From an uncultured Alphaproteobacteria bacterium (GTDB lineage: Bacteria; Pseudomonadota; Alphaproteobacteria; RF32; CAG-239), in NCBI GenBank assembly GCA_949282205.1, contig CASDOS010000017.1, forward strand, positions 1 to 38,131: a DNA stretch of 38,131 nucleotides, written 5' to 3'. The translations under genes were made by a program, and so were the position numbers. Position 1 is the stretch's first letter. Each line of letters opens with the position of its first letter. This document shows, one piece after another, positions 15,785 to 24,200 of this stretch. Below the pieces are notes generated by a model, which did not search any database, was not told where the DNA came from, and saw only the letters and a list, made by a program, of their open reading frames with translations.

Positions 15785-17062
15785 GTGAGGTTAGGTCTAG
15801 GGAAGAAAAGTCTTTTAATTTTGTTTTCTTTATTGTCTTTTGTCGCTTGTAACGCTTACCAAAGTGATGAAGAAACGGTTATTACCAATACGGCTGTTAA
15901 TGGTAGCGCTACGGATAACTTTATTATTTTGCCTCAAGAAAATCCTTATATGCTTAGAACAACTTTTAGAGCGAACGATTTAGATTTGGAAACACCTTTG
16001 CGTTGCAATGTTAATTGGAAAACCCAAGAAATGGTACAAATTTTACCTCATAACAATGTTTCTTTCAGAATCGAACGCAATGATGTTAATGATGAATTGC
16101 CGGATTTTGAGGTCAGAAATTTTACTTTTGACAATATTCCTGCAGAACAAGCTCTTCTTAAACTTACGCAAGAAGCTAATATTGTTCTTGTTGCTAAAGA
16201 CGCTCCTTATCCGAATCTTTACGGCAAAGATTTAAATGGCAGTTTTAAAGAAGTTGTAGAAATGATTTCTCGCTCAGCTGATTTGTTTTACAGATATGAT
16301 GCTAAAACGAATTCTCTTATCTTAAGCCGACGTGCCAGCTTTACTTTATACGCTCCAAGCTCAAGAACCCTTTTACTTGGTTTTTTGGATATTTTGAGAG
16401 GCGCTGGTATTACTGATGTTGTTACAAATTGGCGTGATTATACGGTTTCTTTTGAAACAAACTTGGAAACTATGAATAAAATAAACGAATTAATAGCAGA
16501 TTTTGAAAATAATCCTGCTATGATTATGTATGATGTTAGTGTGTTTAGAGTTATTCCTAAAGAACCATGCGGCGTTGTATGGAACGATTTATTGAAGGAT
16601 TTTAAATTCGGAACTATTGCAACGGCTCAGACGGGAGTTATTGGCAGAATGTTGACCGTAACTAATGATTTATCTCTTGAGCAGTTACAAAAGTTTGTTG
16701 CTAAATATGCTACTATTGAAAATATTTCTGAAGGACGCTTTGTTGTTCCGACACGTTGGTTCTCTCGCTTTGATGTTGGTCGTTGCGGTAAATTAGATAA
16801 TATGGAGTATCCTTTGTCTATTTTGGCGCGTGCGTCTTTGGAGAAAAATAATCGTATTTACTCAGAAGTTACTCTGGATACAACTGAAGGAGAAATTACT
16901 AAATTTAAAGTTAGAAATCAGTTGGGCGAGAACTTCTTAATTATTGGTCTGCCCAGTGAAATCTTCGGCTCGGCTTTTCAGGGAACCGAAACGATTGTGT
17001 TTATTGTTCCGAGATTGGTCAGAATGCTGAAAACAGATGAGAAAATAAAAAATAGAATTTAG
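15785..17062 (+). CDS. Secretin-like outer-membrane lipoprotein (STN domain)
   Basis: A 425-residue lipoprotein: signal with lipobox FVAC (Cys about residue 21), an STN/secretin N0-type domain at about 108-180 (FTFDNIPAEQALLKL...DLFYRYDAKTNSLIL), an N1-like region, and a C-terminus with the ending typical of secretins (ETIVFIVPRLV, about 403-413). The usual secretin segment containing the P-L-L-G-x-I-P motif between the GL turn and the final strand is very short or absent (GLPSEIFGSAFQG), so this is a shortened secretin, nearest in general style to lipoprotein secretins of type IVb pili (PilN/BfpB). The GTG at 15785 is chosen because AAAGGTGAG (15772-15780) precedes it and because it gives a clean signal peptide; the longer frame from 15746 overlaps the preceding gene. 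Confidence 0.75.
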   Translation: MRLGLGKKSLLILFSLLSFVACNAYQSDEETVITNTAVNGSATDNFIILPQENPYMLRTTFRANDLDLETPLRCNVNWKTQEMVQILPHNNVSFRIERNDVNDELPDFEVRNFTFDNIPAEQALLKLTQEANIVLVAKDAPYPNLYGKDLNGSFKEVVEMISRSADLFYRYDAKTNSLILSRRASFTLYAPSSRTLLLGFLDILRGAGITDVVTNWRDYTVSFETNLETMNKINELIADFENNPAMIMYDVSVFRVIPKEPCGVVWNDLLKDFKFGTIATAQTGVIGRMLTVTNDLSLEQLQKFVAKYATIENISEGRFVVPTRWFSRFDVGRCGKLDNMEYPLSILARASLEKNNRIYSEVTLDTTEGEITKFKVRNQLGENFLIIGLPSEIFGSAFQGTETIVFIVPRLVRMLKTDEKIKNRI

Positions 17063-17073
17063 AGAGTTTGTAC

Positions 17074-17973
17074 ATGAGTAATGAAAATTTAGATGATTTA
17101 ATTACACCGACTCCTGAAGGTGGTACTTCTTCTGAGACTTTTTCGCAAAGTCCACATCTGCAACAAAGCGATCCTTTGCAGAATCGTCCGAAACTCAGAA
17201 AAATAAAAAGACCGAAAATCAGACCTGCTATTGATATTCCAACGCCGCCTGATAAAGTCATGCCTCAGGTATCTCAAAGTTCCGCTGTTGCTTCTAGTCA
17301 GGCTTTTAATGGACAACAAACGTCTAATCATGTTTCGGAAGAAGATTATCTCCAAGAAACGGGGAATGTTTCGTCTTCTTCGGAAACGGTTTCTCCTAAT
17401 CCTTCAGATGCTTTGGATAATTCAGAACAGCCTGTTTCTGATGAGCTTGAATATCCTCAAAATTCAAGTCTTGTTAGAGCAAAAGATGCTCAGTATCTTA
17501 CTTCAAATGAGCCTCATTCCGATTTATCTTTTTCCTTAGATGACTTTGCTAATGATTTAGATTATGATGAAGATGATGAAACAGCTGATGAAATTCTGCA
17601 AGAAGACTCTTCCTATGTCAAAAAAAATGTTTTATATGTTGCGGCTGGTATCTGTCTTTTTGTTGGTTTATTTATCGGAAAGGCTTTCTTTTCTTCCCAG
17701 ACAATTGAGAATCGAGGTCTTGAAGGAATTGTTGCTAATCCAGATATTCCTGCCGGACGACCTCGTTGTGGTTTGACTGATAAAAGCCAAGCCTGTGTTT
17801 TTTATTTGATGAATTGGGAGAAGCAGGAGCTCAATGGTCGTGATTTTTATAAATTAGCTGCATATTTTACAGGGCGCGAAGAGTATATGATTGAAACTGA
17901 AAATTTGCGTTATGCTACTGTTAAAATTAAGCCCGGAGATTTTGCCCAATTAAATATTCCGGCTCTTAAGTAG
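17074..17973 (+). CDS. Single-pass membrane protein with conserved-looking periplasmic domain
   Basis: A 299-residue protein. The first 180 residues are a Pro/Ser/Asp/Glu-rich, probably disordered cytoplasmic segment with a basic patch (LRKIKRPKIRPAID). One helix follows at about 185-205 (LYVAAGICLFVGLFIGKAFF), then a C-terminal domain of about 90 residues with a Cys pair (RCGL-x6-CVFYLMN) suited to a periplasmic disulfide. The bitopic N-in/C-out layout resembles inner-membrane partners of secretins (PilP-, GspC-like) or VirB10/TraP-type T4SS proteins, but no named domain is recognised. AGAGAG precedes the ATG at 17074, preferred over TTG at 17068. It follows the secretin-like gene by 11 bases and is the last gene before a terminator. 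Confidence 0.7.
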   Translation: MSNENLDDLITPTPEGGTSSETFSQSPHLQQSDPLQNRPKLRKIKRPKIRPAIDIPTPPDKVMPQVSQSSAVASSQAFNGQQTSNHVSEEDYLQETGNVSSSSETVSPNPSDALDNSEQPVSDELEYPQNSSLVRAKDAQYLTSNEPHSDLSFSLDDFANDLDYDEDDETADEILQEDSSYVKKNVLYVAAGICLFVGLFIGKAFFSSQTIENRGLEGIVANPDIPAGRPRCGLTDKSQACVFYLMNWEKQELNGRDFYKLAAYFTGREEYMIETENLRYATVKIKPGDFAQLNIPALK

Positions 17974-17992
17974 TCTTGTCTTTAATGAATAA

Positions 17993-18020
17993 AAAAACTC
18001 GTTATTAAACGAGTTTTTTT
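17993..18020 (+). terminator. Rho-independent terminator closing the machine cluster
   Basis: Stem CTCGTT (17998-18003) and AACGAG (18008-18013) with loop ATTA, flanked by an A-run before and seven Ts after (18014-18020). It stands 19 bases after the last gene of the plus-strand cluster, marking the operon's end, and could work bidirectionally for the minus-strand genes that finish near 18122. Confidence 0.9.
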
Positions 18021-18121
18021 ATGTTTTATTCGCTCTTTTATAATGCGTAAATTTTCGATATTAACAGCTGTGAGATTATTATTTCACAAATTGGTTTTGT
18101 GAATTATTGTTCTCTCCGATA

Positions 18122-18343
18122 CTATTTTTCTGACGGTGTGTCTTTTTTATCTTCCGACAGCTCCTTTTTTGCTTGTTTTTTTTCTTGATGCGCGGTTTGA
18201 GCTTTTTCTTTAATTTCTTTTGAAGCTTTTTTACCCGCCTCTACAATGTGCGGAACTTCAGCTTTTACTTTCTCCATTATTTGCGGCATCTTTTCCGCAT
18301 TATATATTATAATTACTACAATTATAACCAAAACCCATATCAT
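18122..18343 (-). CDS. TatA-like membrane protein
   Basis: A 73-residue protein with one N-terminal helix (MIWVLVIIVVIIIYN), a hinge and a KMPQIMEKVK amphipathic stretch, then a Lys/Glu-rich tail. This is the TatA/TatB layout, the pore or adaptor subunit of twin-arginine translocation, although the family's Phe-Gly hinge reads NAEK here. Its start shares one base with the nagZ stop (TAATG), with GGAG upstream, so they are translationally coupled. In alphaproteobacteria tatA lies just downstream of SPOR-nagZ-scpA-scpB; scpA, scpB, tatB and tatC are missing here, so this may be a relict or paralogue. A generic small membrane protein is the alternative. Confidence 0.6.
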   Translation of the reverse strand: MIWVLVIIVVIIIYNAEKMPQIMEKVKAEVPHIVEAGKKASKEIKEKAQTAHQEKKQAKKELSEDKKDTPSEK

Positions 18344-19407
18344 TAACGTTCTCCTTTCTTGAGCATTTGATGTAATACTTCGGTTGCATCATAAGAATAT
18401 TTTTCCTTAAAACTTTCTTTTAGCGCATCTTCATAACGTACCTGAATTTCGCTTAAATCAATCTTCTTTGCTTTATTATGAATAACTTTTTCTATTTTGG
18501 CAAATCTTATTAATGATTTTTCAGTCAAGAATCGATTTGTTTTACATACTTCTTCTATGTCCTCAATTCTCCCAGAACAACAGCATACAGCATCTATACC
18601 GGCATCCAAACTCTTCTGTGTCTTTTCCCAAACACTCCCGCTTAAAGCATGCATATCTATCGCGTCACTTAACAAGAATCCATCAAAATTTAAATAACCT
18701 CGTATAATTTCAGAGATATCTTGCTGCGATTGTGTGACTGGATTTTTATTATCTATATTTTTTAATAAAATATGCGACGTCATTGCTAGCGGAAATTGAT
18801 TAAATCTTCGTATATATTCTATGTTTTTTTCTAACTCTTGCCGCGATAATGTACTTTCAGGTAATCCTAAATGAGGATCTTCCAGTGATGAAAAATGTCC
18901 GGGTATATGCTTTATACAAGGGCATATTCCCATTTCAATATATGCTGTGGCCATATTTGTTCCACGCTCAATGATATTCTCCTCGTCTTCACTGAAACAA
19001 CGACTCTCCAATACTTTATTTTGTGGAATCGTCTTCCTGTCTATTACCGGAGCATAATTTATATTTATTCCTAAATTTCTTAAATTAGAAGCTATTAAAT
19101 ACGCATGATAGCGACTATACAATGCTTCCACTTTGCCTAAGGCCTCGGCGGAGGCATATCTTCCTTTCTTTATGTTTTCTAAACGGCAAACGCGCCCTCC
19201 CTCTTCATCAATCGCTACTAAAACATTATCTCGATTAATGACTTCTTTTATCTCATTGGCTAGATTTTTTACCTGCTCATATGTTTGAATATTTCTCGAA
19301 AATAAACTTATTCCTAGTGGATTATACTTTGAAAACAGCTTTTTTTCTTCATCTGTTAACGTATATCCTTTGCAAGATAATATGGCGGCCAATATCGGTT
19401 TTGTCAT
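18343..19407 (-). CDS. nagZ: Beta-N-acetylhexosaminidase, GH3 (peptidoglycan recycling)
   Basis: A 354-residue family GH3 enzyme that removes N-acetylglucosamine from cytoplasmic anhydromuropeptides in cell-wall recycling. Signature blocks are IDEEGGRVCRL (about residue 66), KHIPGHFSSLEDPHLGLP (about 165) with the catalytic His in DPH, and LLSDAIDMHAL (about 245) with the nucleophile Asp after Ser. The KHFPGHG motif has Ile and Phe substitutions but keeps the catalytic positions. No signal peptide, as expected for a cytoplasmic enzyme. It follows the SPOR gene by 4 bases and runs into the tatA-like gene. Confidence 0.9.
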   Translation of the reverse strand: MTKPILAAILSCKGYTLTDEEKKLFSKYNPLGISLFSRNIQTYEQVKNLANEIKEVINRDNVLVAIDEEGGRVCRLENIKKGRYASAEALGKVEALYSRYHAYLIASNLRNLGININYAPVIDRKTIPQNKVLESRCFSEDEENIIERGTNMATAYIEMGICPCIKHIPGHFSSLEDPHLGLPESTLSRQELEKNIEYIRRFNQFPLAMTSHILLKNIDNKNPVTQSQQDISEIIRGYLNFDGFLLSDAIDMHALSGSVWEKTQKSLDAGIDAVCCCSGRIEDIEEVCKTNRFLTEKSLIRFAKIEKVIHNKAKKIDLSEIQVRYEDALKESFKEKYSYDATEVLHQMLKKGER

Positions 19408-19411
19408 TGTC

Positions 19412-20344
19412 TTAGTTCTGCTTTATTATGCTGCTAATCTGTTTTTTCTTGAGTAAATCACTTAATTCTACGGCCTCTTCACGACTCTTAAATGATCCTA
19501 CTTTTAATCTATATAGAACACTGCCTTGAGCAGTCTTAATTTCTTCTATTTCATAAGGATATTTTCTTATAAAATCATGCCGTGACGACAAATTATTCCA
19601 TAATGATTGAACCGCTTTACGACTCGATGATGCTATAATTTGTGTATACCATGTTCCTTTGGCAAAATTATTACTCTTCACAGGTTCCGTTACAGACTCT
19701 TTTTTCATATTTTCGTTATCTTGTAATTCTTGCACTTGTGAATTTATCGTTTTTTGTAACTTTACTTTTATATCATCTATCTTCTCGGGTATTACCACTT
19801 TATCTTTGCTATTAGTTTTAATGCCTGATAGTTCTGCTGATACTATTTTTACTTCATTATTGTTTCCATTATCCAATTCTAAATCTTGATTGTTCAAGCT
19901 ATTGTCGTTATTAATACTTTCTACTAAATTTTGCATTTCTTCCGATGAGGATATTGTTTTATCCAAATCTATTTTAGGCATATCCGGTGCCGGGCGAATT
20001 TTTACTTCTTCTTGATCTTTGGGCATATTGTCTACTATATGATATATTTCTCTGTCTTGATTATTAATCTCCATTCCCCCCGGATCATTGGGTAATACTT
20101 TGGCCGCTGTTATCGGACGTCTAATAACCGGAATTGTTTTTTCTTTGTTCATATTGTCAGCAGGTCCTAAAAATAACCATCCCACGACTCCCCCAACAAC
20201 TATTCCCGCTAACATCCCAATAAAACCATTCTTTGCATGCCTTAGCTCTTCTTGCCTATCCTCTATGCTTTGAATGTTTTGATCTGCTACTCTTTGATGG
20301 AAGTCATTTGTTTCGGAATTTTGATTTGTAAAACCTGATAGCAT
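19412..20344 (-). CDS. SPOR-domain inner-membrane protein
   Basis: A 310-residue bitopic protein: about 40 cytoplasmic residues, one Gly-rich helix (GMLAGIVVGGVVGWLFLG, about 44-61), a long charged periplasmic linker, and a C-terminal SPOR domain (about 235-310, from TWYTQIIASS to SIIKQN) which binds denuded peptidoglycan at the septum. GAGG precedes the ATG. In alphaproteobacteria a SPOR protein directly precedes nagZ, and both act on the cell wall. Likely a cell-division factor of FtsN-like type. Confidence 0.85.
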   Translation of the reverse strand: MLSGFTNQNSETNDFHQRVADQNIQSIEDRQEELRHAKNGFIGMLAGIVVGGVVGWLFLGPADNMNKEKTIPVIRRPITAAKVLPNDPGGMEINNQDREIYHIVDNMPKDQEEVKIRPAPDMPKIDLDKTISSSEEMQNLVESINNDNSLNNQDLELDNGNNNEVKIVSAELSGIKTNSKDKVVIPEKIDDIKVKLQKTINSQVQELQDNENMKKESVTEPVKSNNFAKGTWYTQIIASSSRKAVQSLWNNLSSRHDFIRKYPYEIEEIKTAQGSVLYRLKVGSFKSREEAVELSDLLKKKQISSIIKQN

Positions 20345-20460
20345 ATGTTTTTCCTCTATTTTATCATACTTGCGCTGATTATATCCTAAATATGTTTACA
20401 ATCATTTAATATTATATCGGTTAAAGTTTCGTAATGAAAAAATTGTTTTGAGGCAAAAAA

Positions 20461-21255
20461 ATGAAAATCGCTACTTATAATATTAATTCTATCAAAGCCA
20501 GATGTTCCAATCTTTGCCAATGGCTAAAAGATGAAAATCCTGATATTGTTTTTTTACAAGAGATAAAATGTGAAACCGAAAATTTTCTTTATTTTGAATG
20601 CGAAAGTATGGGATATCATGTTGCTGTTTTAGGGCAGAAAAGTTATAACGGGGTTGCCATTTTATCTAAATTTAATTTTATTATCTCTGCAAAAAATTTA
20701 CCTAATTTTCAGGAAGATGATTCGGCAAGATATATCGAAATTTTCGTGCAACATCCCGTTTCTCCTTTTTATGCCGCTTCTATATACGCTCCAAACGGAT
20801 GTGCTCCCAATAAAGATGTTGAACAGATTAAACTTGTTGGTAAATTAACTTGGTTTGATAAATTGTATAAGCATGCCGCTGACTTAATTAATTCCGGTTT
20901 TCCTGTTATTTTTGCCGGGGATTTTAATGTTATGATGAATGCTTTAGATGTTTTTGATGAAGAACGTTTTTTAGGTAGCCCGCTTTATCGTATTGATGTA
21001 CAGAATAAAATTAAAGCGCTTTCTTTTTTAGGATTTCATGATGCTTTCAGACTTTTGCACCCTGTTTCCGAAGGTTATACGTTTTGGGATTATTCCGCTA
21101 ACTCTTTTGTAACTAATTTAGGATTAAGAATAGATTATGTTTTTGTAACGGCTTTCTTTGCCGAGCGTTTGAAGGAATGTTTTGTTGATAAGTCTTTGAG
21201 AAGCATGAACAAACCTTCTGACCATACTGCATTGATTGCAAATTTTGAGTTTTAG
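20461..21255 (+). CDS. xth: Exodeoxyribonuclease III / AP endonuclease
   Basis: A 264-residue cytoplasmic enzyme of the exonuclease III family for base-excision repair at abasic sites. Visible motifs: NINSIKAR (residue 8), LQEIKCE with the metal-binding Glu (about 36), GDFNV (about 155), LRIDYVFVT (about 223) and SDHTALI at the C-terminus with the catalytic Asp-His. Length matches the family. GAGG stands upstream of the ATG. The next gene starts 2 bases after its stop. Confidence 0.95.
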   Translation: MKIATYNINSIKARCSNLCQWLKDENPDIVFLQEIKCETENFLYFECESMGYHVAVLGQKSYNGVAILSKFNFIISAKNLPNFQEDDSARYIEIFVQHPVSPFYAASIYAPNGCAPNKDVEQIKLVGKLTWFDKLYKHAADLINSGFPVIFAGDFNVMMNALDVFDEERFLGSPLYRIDVQNKIKALSFLGFHDAFRLLHPVSEGYTFWDYSANSFVTNLGLRIDYVFVTAFFAERLKECFVDKSLRSMNKPSDHTALIANFEF

Positions 21256-21257
21256 TT

Positions 21258-22292
21258 ATGCTTAGAAAATTTTGGTGTGTTCTTTTGGGTTTTTATCTCT
21301 CTATTCCTCAGGCTTACGCTTATGAGTTTACTAAAATTACAGAGCTTTTTAATATGCTGCAAAACAAATATGCCGAAAATCTTGATTTTGAGGATATTGC
21401 TTTAAATGGATTACAAACTTTATACCAGTTTGACAATTCTTTTAGGCTCTATCACAGCGACTCTAAAGCCTTTTTATATCACCATAATAATCTTATCGCC
21501 TCATATACGCTTCCTCAAGAAAAAAATAATGCTGCTTTATGGAAAGATTTGACGTATAAGATTCTTAAGACCGGTCTTGATTGCTCTCCGAATTTAATAG
21601 CCAATTCGCAATCTTTAGAAACACATATTTTAGAAGCTATGGTTAGTCGTTTGGATACTTTTTCAAGAATCGACAATATTCCTTCTGCTCATATTGTTTC
21701 TAAATTTGATGAGGAAAATAATATTGTTTATTTGAAACCTTCTTTATTCTTTTCCGGAATTTCTGACGATATCCAAAAGATTATTTCCGCTTATGCGAAT
21801 CTTAATGGAATTATCTTAGACTTAAGAGGGTGCAAAGGTGGTAATTTTAATGAAGCTCTTAAAACAGCCGACTTGTTTTTGGATGGAACAATTATTGCGT
21901 ACAGCTCGAATAGCAAAAAACAACAAAAATACTATAATGCTACTCCTGGAGATATTCTTCGCGGAAAACCTATTGCTGTTTTAACAGACTCTTTTACAGC
22001 TTCTGCTGCAGAATTAATCGCAGCTGCTCTCAGCGAACAATCTCGAGCAATTGTTATCGGTACAAAAACTTATGGAAAAAATAGTATTCAGGATATTTAT
22101 CAATTTGATGACCAAATCTTATTTTTGACAAGCGGCTATTTTTATACTCCTTCGGGAAAATCTTTGCAAAATGTCGGTTTAATGCCGCAAATTTGCACCG
22201 GAATTGATAATAGTTGTCTTTTACCTGATACTCGTGACAGTCTTAAAGATGTTAAAATCGCTACAAAATTAATAAAAAGAAATTTCAGTTAA
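21258..22292 (+). CDS. S41-family (C-terminal processing) peptidase without PDZ domain
   Basis: A 344-residue exported protein with a signal peptide cleaved near AYA/YEF. The C-terminal half is the S41 fold: LNGIILDLRGCKGGN (about 190), the catalytic Ser in DSFTASAAELIAAAL (about 245) and the Lys in TKTYGKNSIQ (about 275), then a TPSGKSLQNVGLMP segment. The N-terminal part is a helical prodomain. No PDZ domain is evident, unlike full-length CtpA. It starts 2 bases after xth and is probably co-transcribed. It likely processes periplasmic or cell-envelope proteins. Confidence 0.85.
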   Translation: MLRKFWCVLLGFYLSIPQAYAYEFTKITELFNMLQNKYAENLDFEDIALNGLQTLYQFDNSFRLYHSDSKAFLYHHNNLIASYTLPQEKNNAALWKDLTYKILKTGLDCSPNLIANSQSLETHILEAMVSRLDTFSRIDNIPSAHIVSKFDEENNIVYLKPSLFFSGISDDIQKIISAYANLNGIILDLRGCKGGNFNEALKTADLFLDGTIIAYSSNSKKQQKYYNATPGDILRGKPIAVLTDSFTASAAELIAAALSEQSRAIVIGTKTYGKNSIQDIYQFDDQILFLTSGYFYTPSGKSLQNVGLMPQICTGIDNSCLLPDTRDSLKDVKIATKLIKRNFS

Positions 22293-22300
22293 AATTCTTA

Positions 22301-22328
22301 TTGACATTAGCAATTATAATTGTATATT
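22301..22328 (+). promoter_or_regulatory. Sigma-70-type promoter of rpmG
   Basis: TTGACA (22301-22306) and TATATT (22323-22328) with 16 bases between form the best -35/-10 pair in the window. It stands 47 bases before the rpmG start codon and just after the S41 peptidase stop. Confidence 0.75.
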
Positions 22329-22375
22329 GCTCATAAAGTTTTTTGTGTTTAACCTTAATTTATAAGAGTAAAATA

Positions 22376-22543
22376 ATGGCAAAAGCAGTAAAAGTTAAAG
22401 TGAAATTGGAAAGTAGTGCTGGTACAGGTACTTTTTATCTTGCTGAAAAGAATCCTAGAACTCATCCTGAGAAATTGGTTATGAAAAAGTATGATAAAAA
22501 ATCTAAAAAGCATGAAGAATTTGTTGAGAAAAAATTAAAGTAA
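22376..22543 (+). CDS. rpmG: 50S ribosomal protein L33
   Basis: A 55-residue basic protein matching bacterial L33 (MAKAVKVKVKLESSAGTG, then NPRTHPEKLVMKKYD), a component of the large ribosomal subunit near the E site. It has no CxxC pairs, so it is the zinc-independent form. The ATG at 22376 is used, not the in-frame ATG at 22343, because L33 begins with MAK and AAGAG lies upstream. Monocistronic: it has its own promoter and terminator. Confidence 0.97.
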   Translation: MAKAVKVKVKLESSAGTGTFYLAEKNPRTHPEKLVMKKYDKKSKKHEEFVEKKLK

Positions 22544-22560
22544 TTTTTTTCATGTTATGG

Positions 22561-22584
22561 AAAGCGCCTTTGAGGCGCTTTTTT
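22561..22584 (+). terminator. Rho-independent terminator after rpmG
   Basis: Stem AAAGCGCC (22561-22568) and GGCGCTTT (22574-22581), loop TTTGA, followed by more Ts. It separates rpmG from the convergent recombinase gene and its A-run on the other strand could let it serve both. Confidence 0.95.
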
Positions 22585-22594
22585 GTTATCTTTT

Positions 22595-23497
22595 TTAGTT
22601 TGGAAAGGCTTTCTTGTATTCTTTTTGTATCTTTTCTAAATTAACGTCTGTATATCGTTGCGTCGAACTTAATGATGCATGCCCTAATAACTCTTGTATA
22701 GATCGCAAATCTGAGCCTTGCGCCAATAAATGTGTTGCAAAAGAATGTCGTAATGCGTGTGGCGTTATGTTGTCCGGCAAATTTAATTTTACCCTTATTT
22801 TTTGTAACTTTCTTTGAATAATTCTGGGACTTACTCTTTCCCCTTTTGCCCCTAAAAATAAAGCATCACCATTTTTTAAATTGTATGGACAACTCTTTTT
22901 GTAGGCTTCTATTCTCTCTATAATAATCGGTAATATGGGAACATATCTATCCTTGTTTCCTTTCCCCTTTATTTTTACGAATTCTGTGTGGTTTATATCC
23001 TCTACATTTAATCCTAATGCTTCAGATATGCGCAGTCCACATCCATATAATAATGTTAAAATTGCTCTATCTCTTATTCCTATCCAAGGTTCACTACAAT
23101 CTTGTGTTGCCTCATCTATAACATCAAACATAGTGTTCACGTCTAATGAACGTGGTAAAACTTTTGGTAATTTCGGCGTTGATATTTGGAAAATTGCACT
23201 ATTCCTTATTATTCCGTTATTATCTAACCATTTGAAAAAATTTTTTACGGCTGACTCTTCTCGGGCTATTGAAGTGCGGCTTATTCCTCTTTTGGCGCGT
23301 AAACTGAAAAAATTCCTAAATCCTCGTATGTCTATCTTTTTTAAATCACTTAAGGTAACTCTTTCTTTGGCTAAATATTCTATAAATATTTCCAAATCAC
23401 TTACATAACTTTGTATGGTGTGCGGAGAGTAGTTTCTTTGGGTTCTTAACCAGTCAATCCATCGTTGTATCTGCTTTTTCAGCTCTCTGTCCAACAT
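22595..23497 (-). CDS. xerC: XerC/XerD-type tyrosine recombinase
   Basis: A 300-residue tyrosine recombinase for resolution of chromosome dimers at dif. The N-terminal SAM-like DNA-binding domain spans about residues 8-90 (LRTQRNYSPHTIQSY). The catalytic residues are present: Arg in GCGLRISEAL (about 155), Lys in GKGNKDR (about 180), HALRHSF (about 247), GHASLSSTQRYT with the final His and nucleophilic Tyr (about 270-282). XerC is favoured over XerD by general similarity and size, but XerD cannot be excluded. GGGAGGT precedes the ATG. Confidence 0.88.
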   Translation of the reverse strand: MLDRELKKQIQRWIDWLRTQRNYSPHTIQSYVSDLEIFIEYLAKERVTLSDLKKIDIRGFRNFFSLRAKRGISRTSIAREESAVKNFFKWLDNNGIIRNSAIFQISTPKLPKVLPRSLDVNTMFDVIDEATQDCSEPWIGIRDRAILTLLYGCGLRISEALGLNVEDINHTEFVKIKGKGNKDRYVPILPIIIERIEAYKKSCPYNLKNGDALFLGAKGERVSPRIIQRKLQKIRVKLNLPDNITPHALRHSFATHLLAQGSDLRSIQELLGHASLSSTQRYTDVNLEKIQKEYKKAFPN

Positions 23498-23510
23498 AAC
23501 TACCTCCCTT

Positions 23511-23554
23511 TATTAACCTCTTAATGTATCTTTTTTAGCATTAAGAGGTTAATA
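23511..23554. repeat. Perfect 16-bp inverted repeat upstream of the recombinase
   Basis: TATTAACCTCTTAATG (23511-23526) is matched exactly in inverted form at 23539-23554, with a 12-base spacer containing a T-run. It lies between the ferritin-like gene's stop (23576) and the recombinase start (23497). As RNA it would form a strong hairpin whose base is about 13 bases before the recombinase start codon. It may be a terminator or processing element for the ferritin-like transcript, or a protein-binding site. It does not match dif. Confidence 0.85.
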
Positions 23555-23575
23555 ATAGGTTATAGCTTTTTGAAA

Positions 23576-24061
23576 CTAATAGTACTTAAAATCTGTTAAA
23601 AAATCTTCCATCTCTTGCTCATGTTCCAACTCTTCTTTTAATATCTTCTCTGATATCCGAAATGTTTCAATATCTTGGTCTTTGCACTTTTCACAGATTT
23701 GCTGATATCGGGCAATTGCACAACGTTCTCCTACTAAATTCTGTGATACAAGTATTTCCGTATTGCCATCTTTAGGTGCTTCATACTTACATTGCGCTTT
23801 TTCTTTCCACTCATTTGGATCTAATAATGGACTTCCGCCTAACTGTATGATTCTATCTGCTAACCATTCGGCGTGTTTCAATTCTTCATCACCATGCTCT
23901 TTTAACTCCTTGGCTATTTCCGCTCTTTCTATCCCTTTTGCAACTTTGGCCCCTAACCAATATTGATAATAAGCCAACCATTCTTCCGCATAGGCTGTAT
24001 TGAGCATGTTGATGATTGCTTCTTTTTCTAACTTACATATTTTTTGCGCTAGTTCTCCCAT
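23576..24061 (-). CDS. Ferritin-like iron-binding protein (bacterioferritin/DPS-like)
   Basis: A 161-residue four-helix protein. Di-iron ligands fit the ferritin pattern: Glu in NTAYAEEWLAYYQ (about 25), EHGDEELKHAEW (E-x2-H, about 57-66), Glu in QNLVGERCAIARY (about 110) and EELEHEQEMEDF (E-x2-H, about 147). A CEKC pair lies near residue 126-129. Known relatives store or detoxify iron or protect DNA; bacterioferritin-like and DpsL-like assignments are both possible. AAAAGGAGAAAAAC precedes the ATG. Confidence 0.85.
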   Translation of the reverse strand: MGELAQKICKLEKEAIINMLNTAYAEEWLAYYQYWLGAKVAKGIERAEIAKELKEHGDEELKHAEWLADRIIQLGGSPLLDPNEWKEKAQCKYEAPKDGNTEILVSQNLVGERCAIARYQQICEKCKDQDIETFRISEKILKEELEHEQEMEDFLTDFKYY

Positions 24062-24200
24062 GTTTTTCTCCTTTTACTATATTTATTGACTTCCTTTACA
24101 TAATCTTTGTTCTTGTTTTATCAACGCCTCTTTTGATATATTTACCTCAATTTAAGTTTTGTGATATATCCTACTTTTAGATTTTTATAAGGAGTTTTAT

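Noticed and set aside
18083..18103. Inverted repeat TTCACAAA/TTTGTGAA near the tatA-like gene as terminator
   Set aside because: Neither strand has a T-run after it; the stronger terminator at 17993-18020 suffices.
23511..23554. The inverted repeat as a dif recombination site for the adjacent recombinase
   Set aside because: Arms and spacer length do not fit the 28-bp dif layout (11-6-11).
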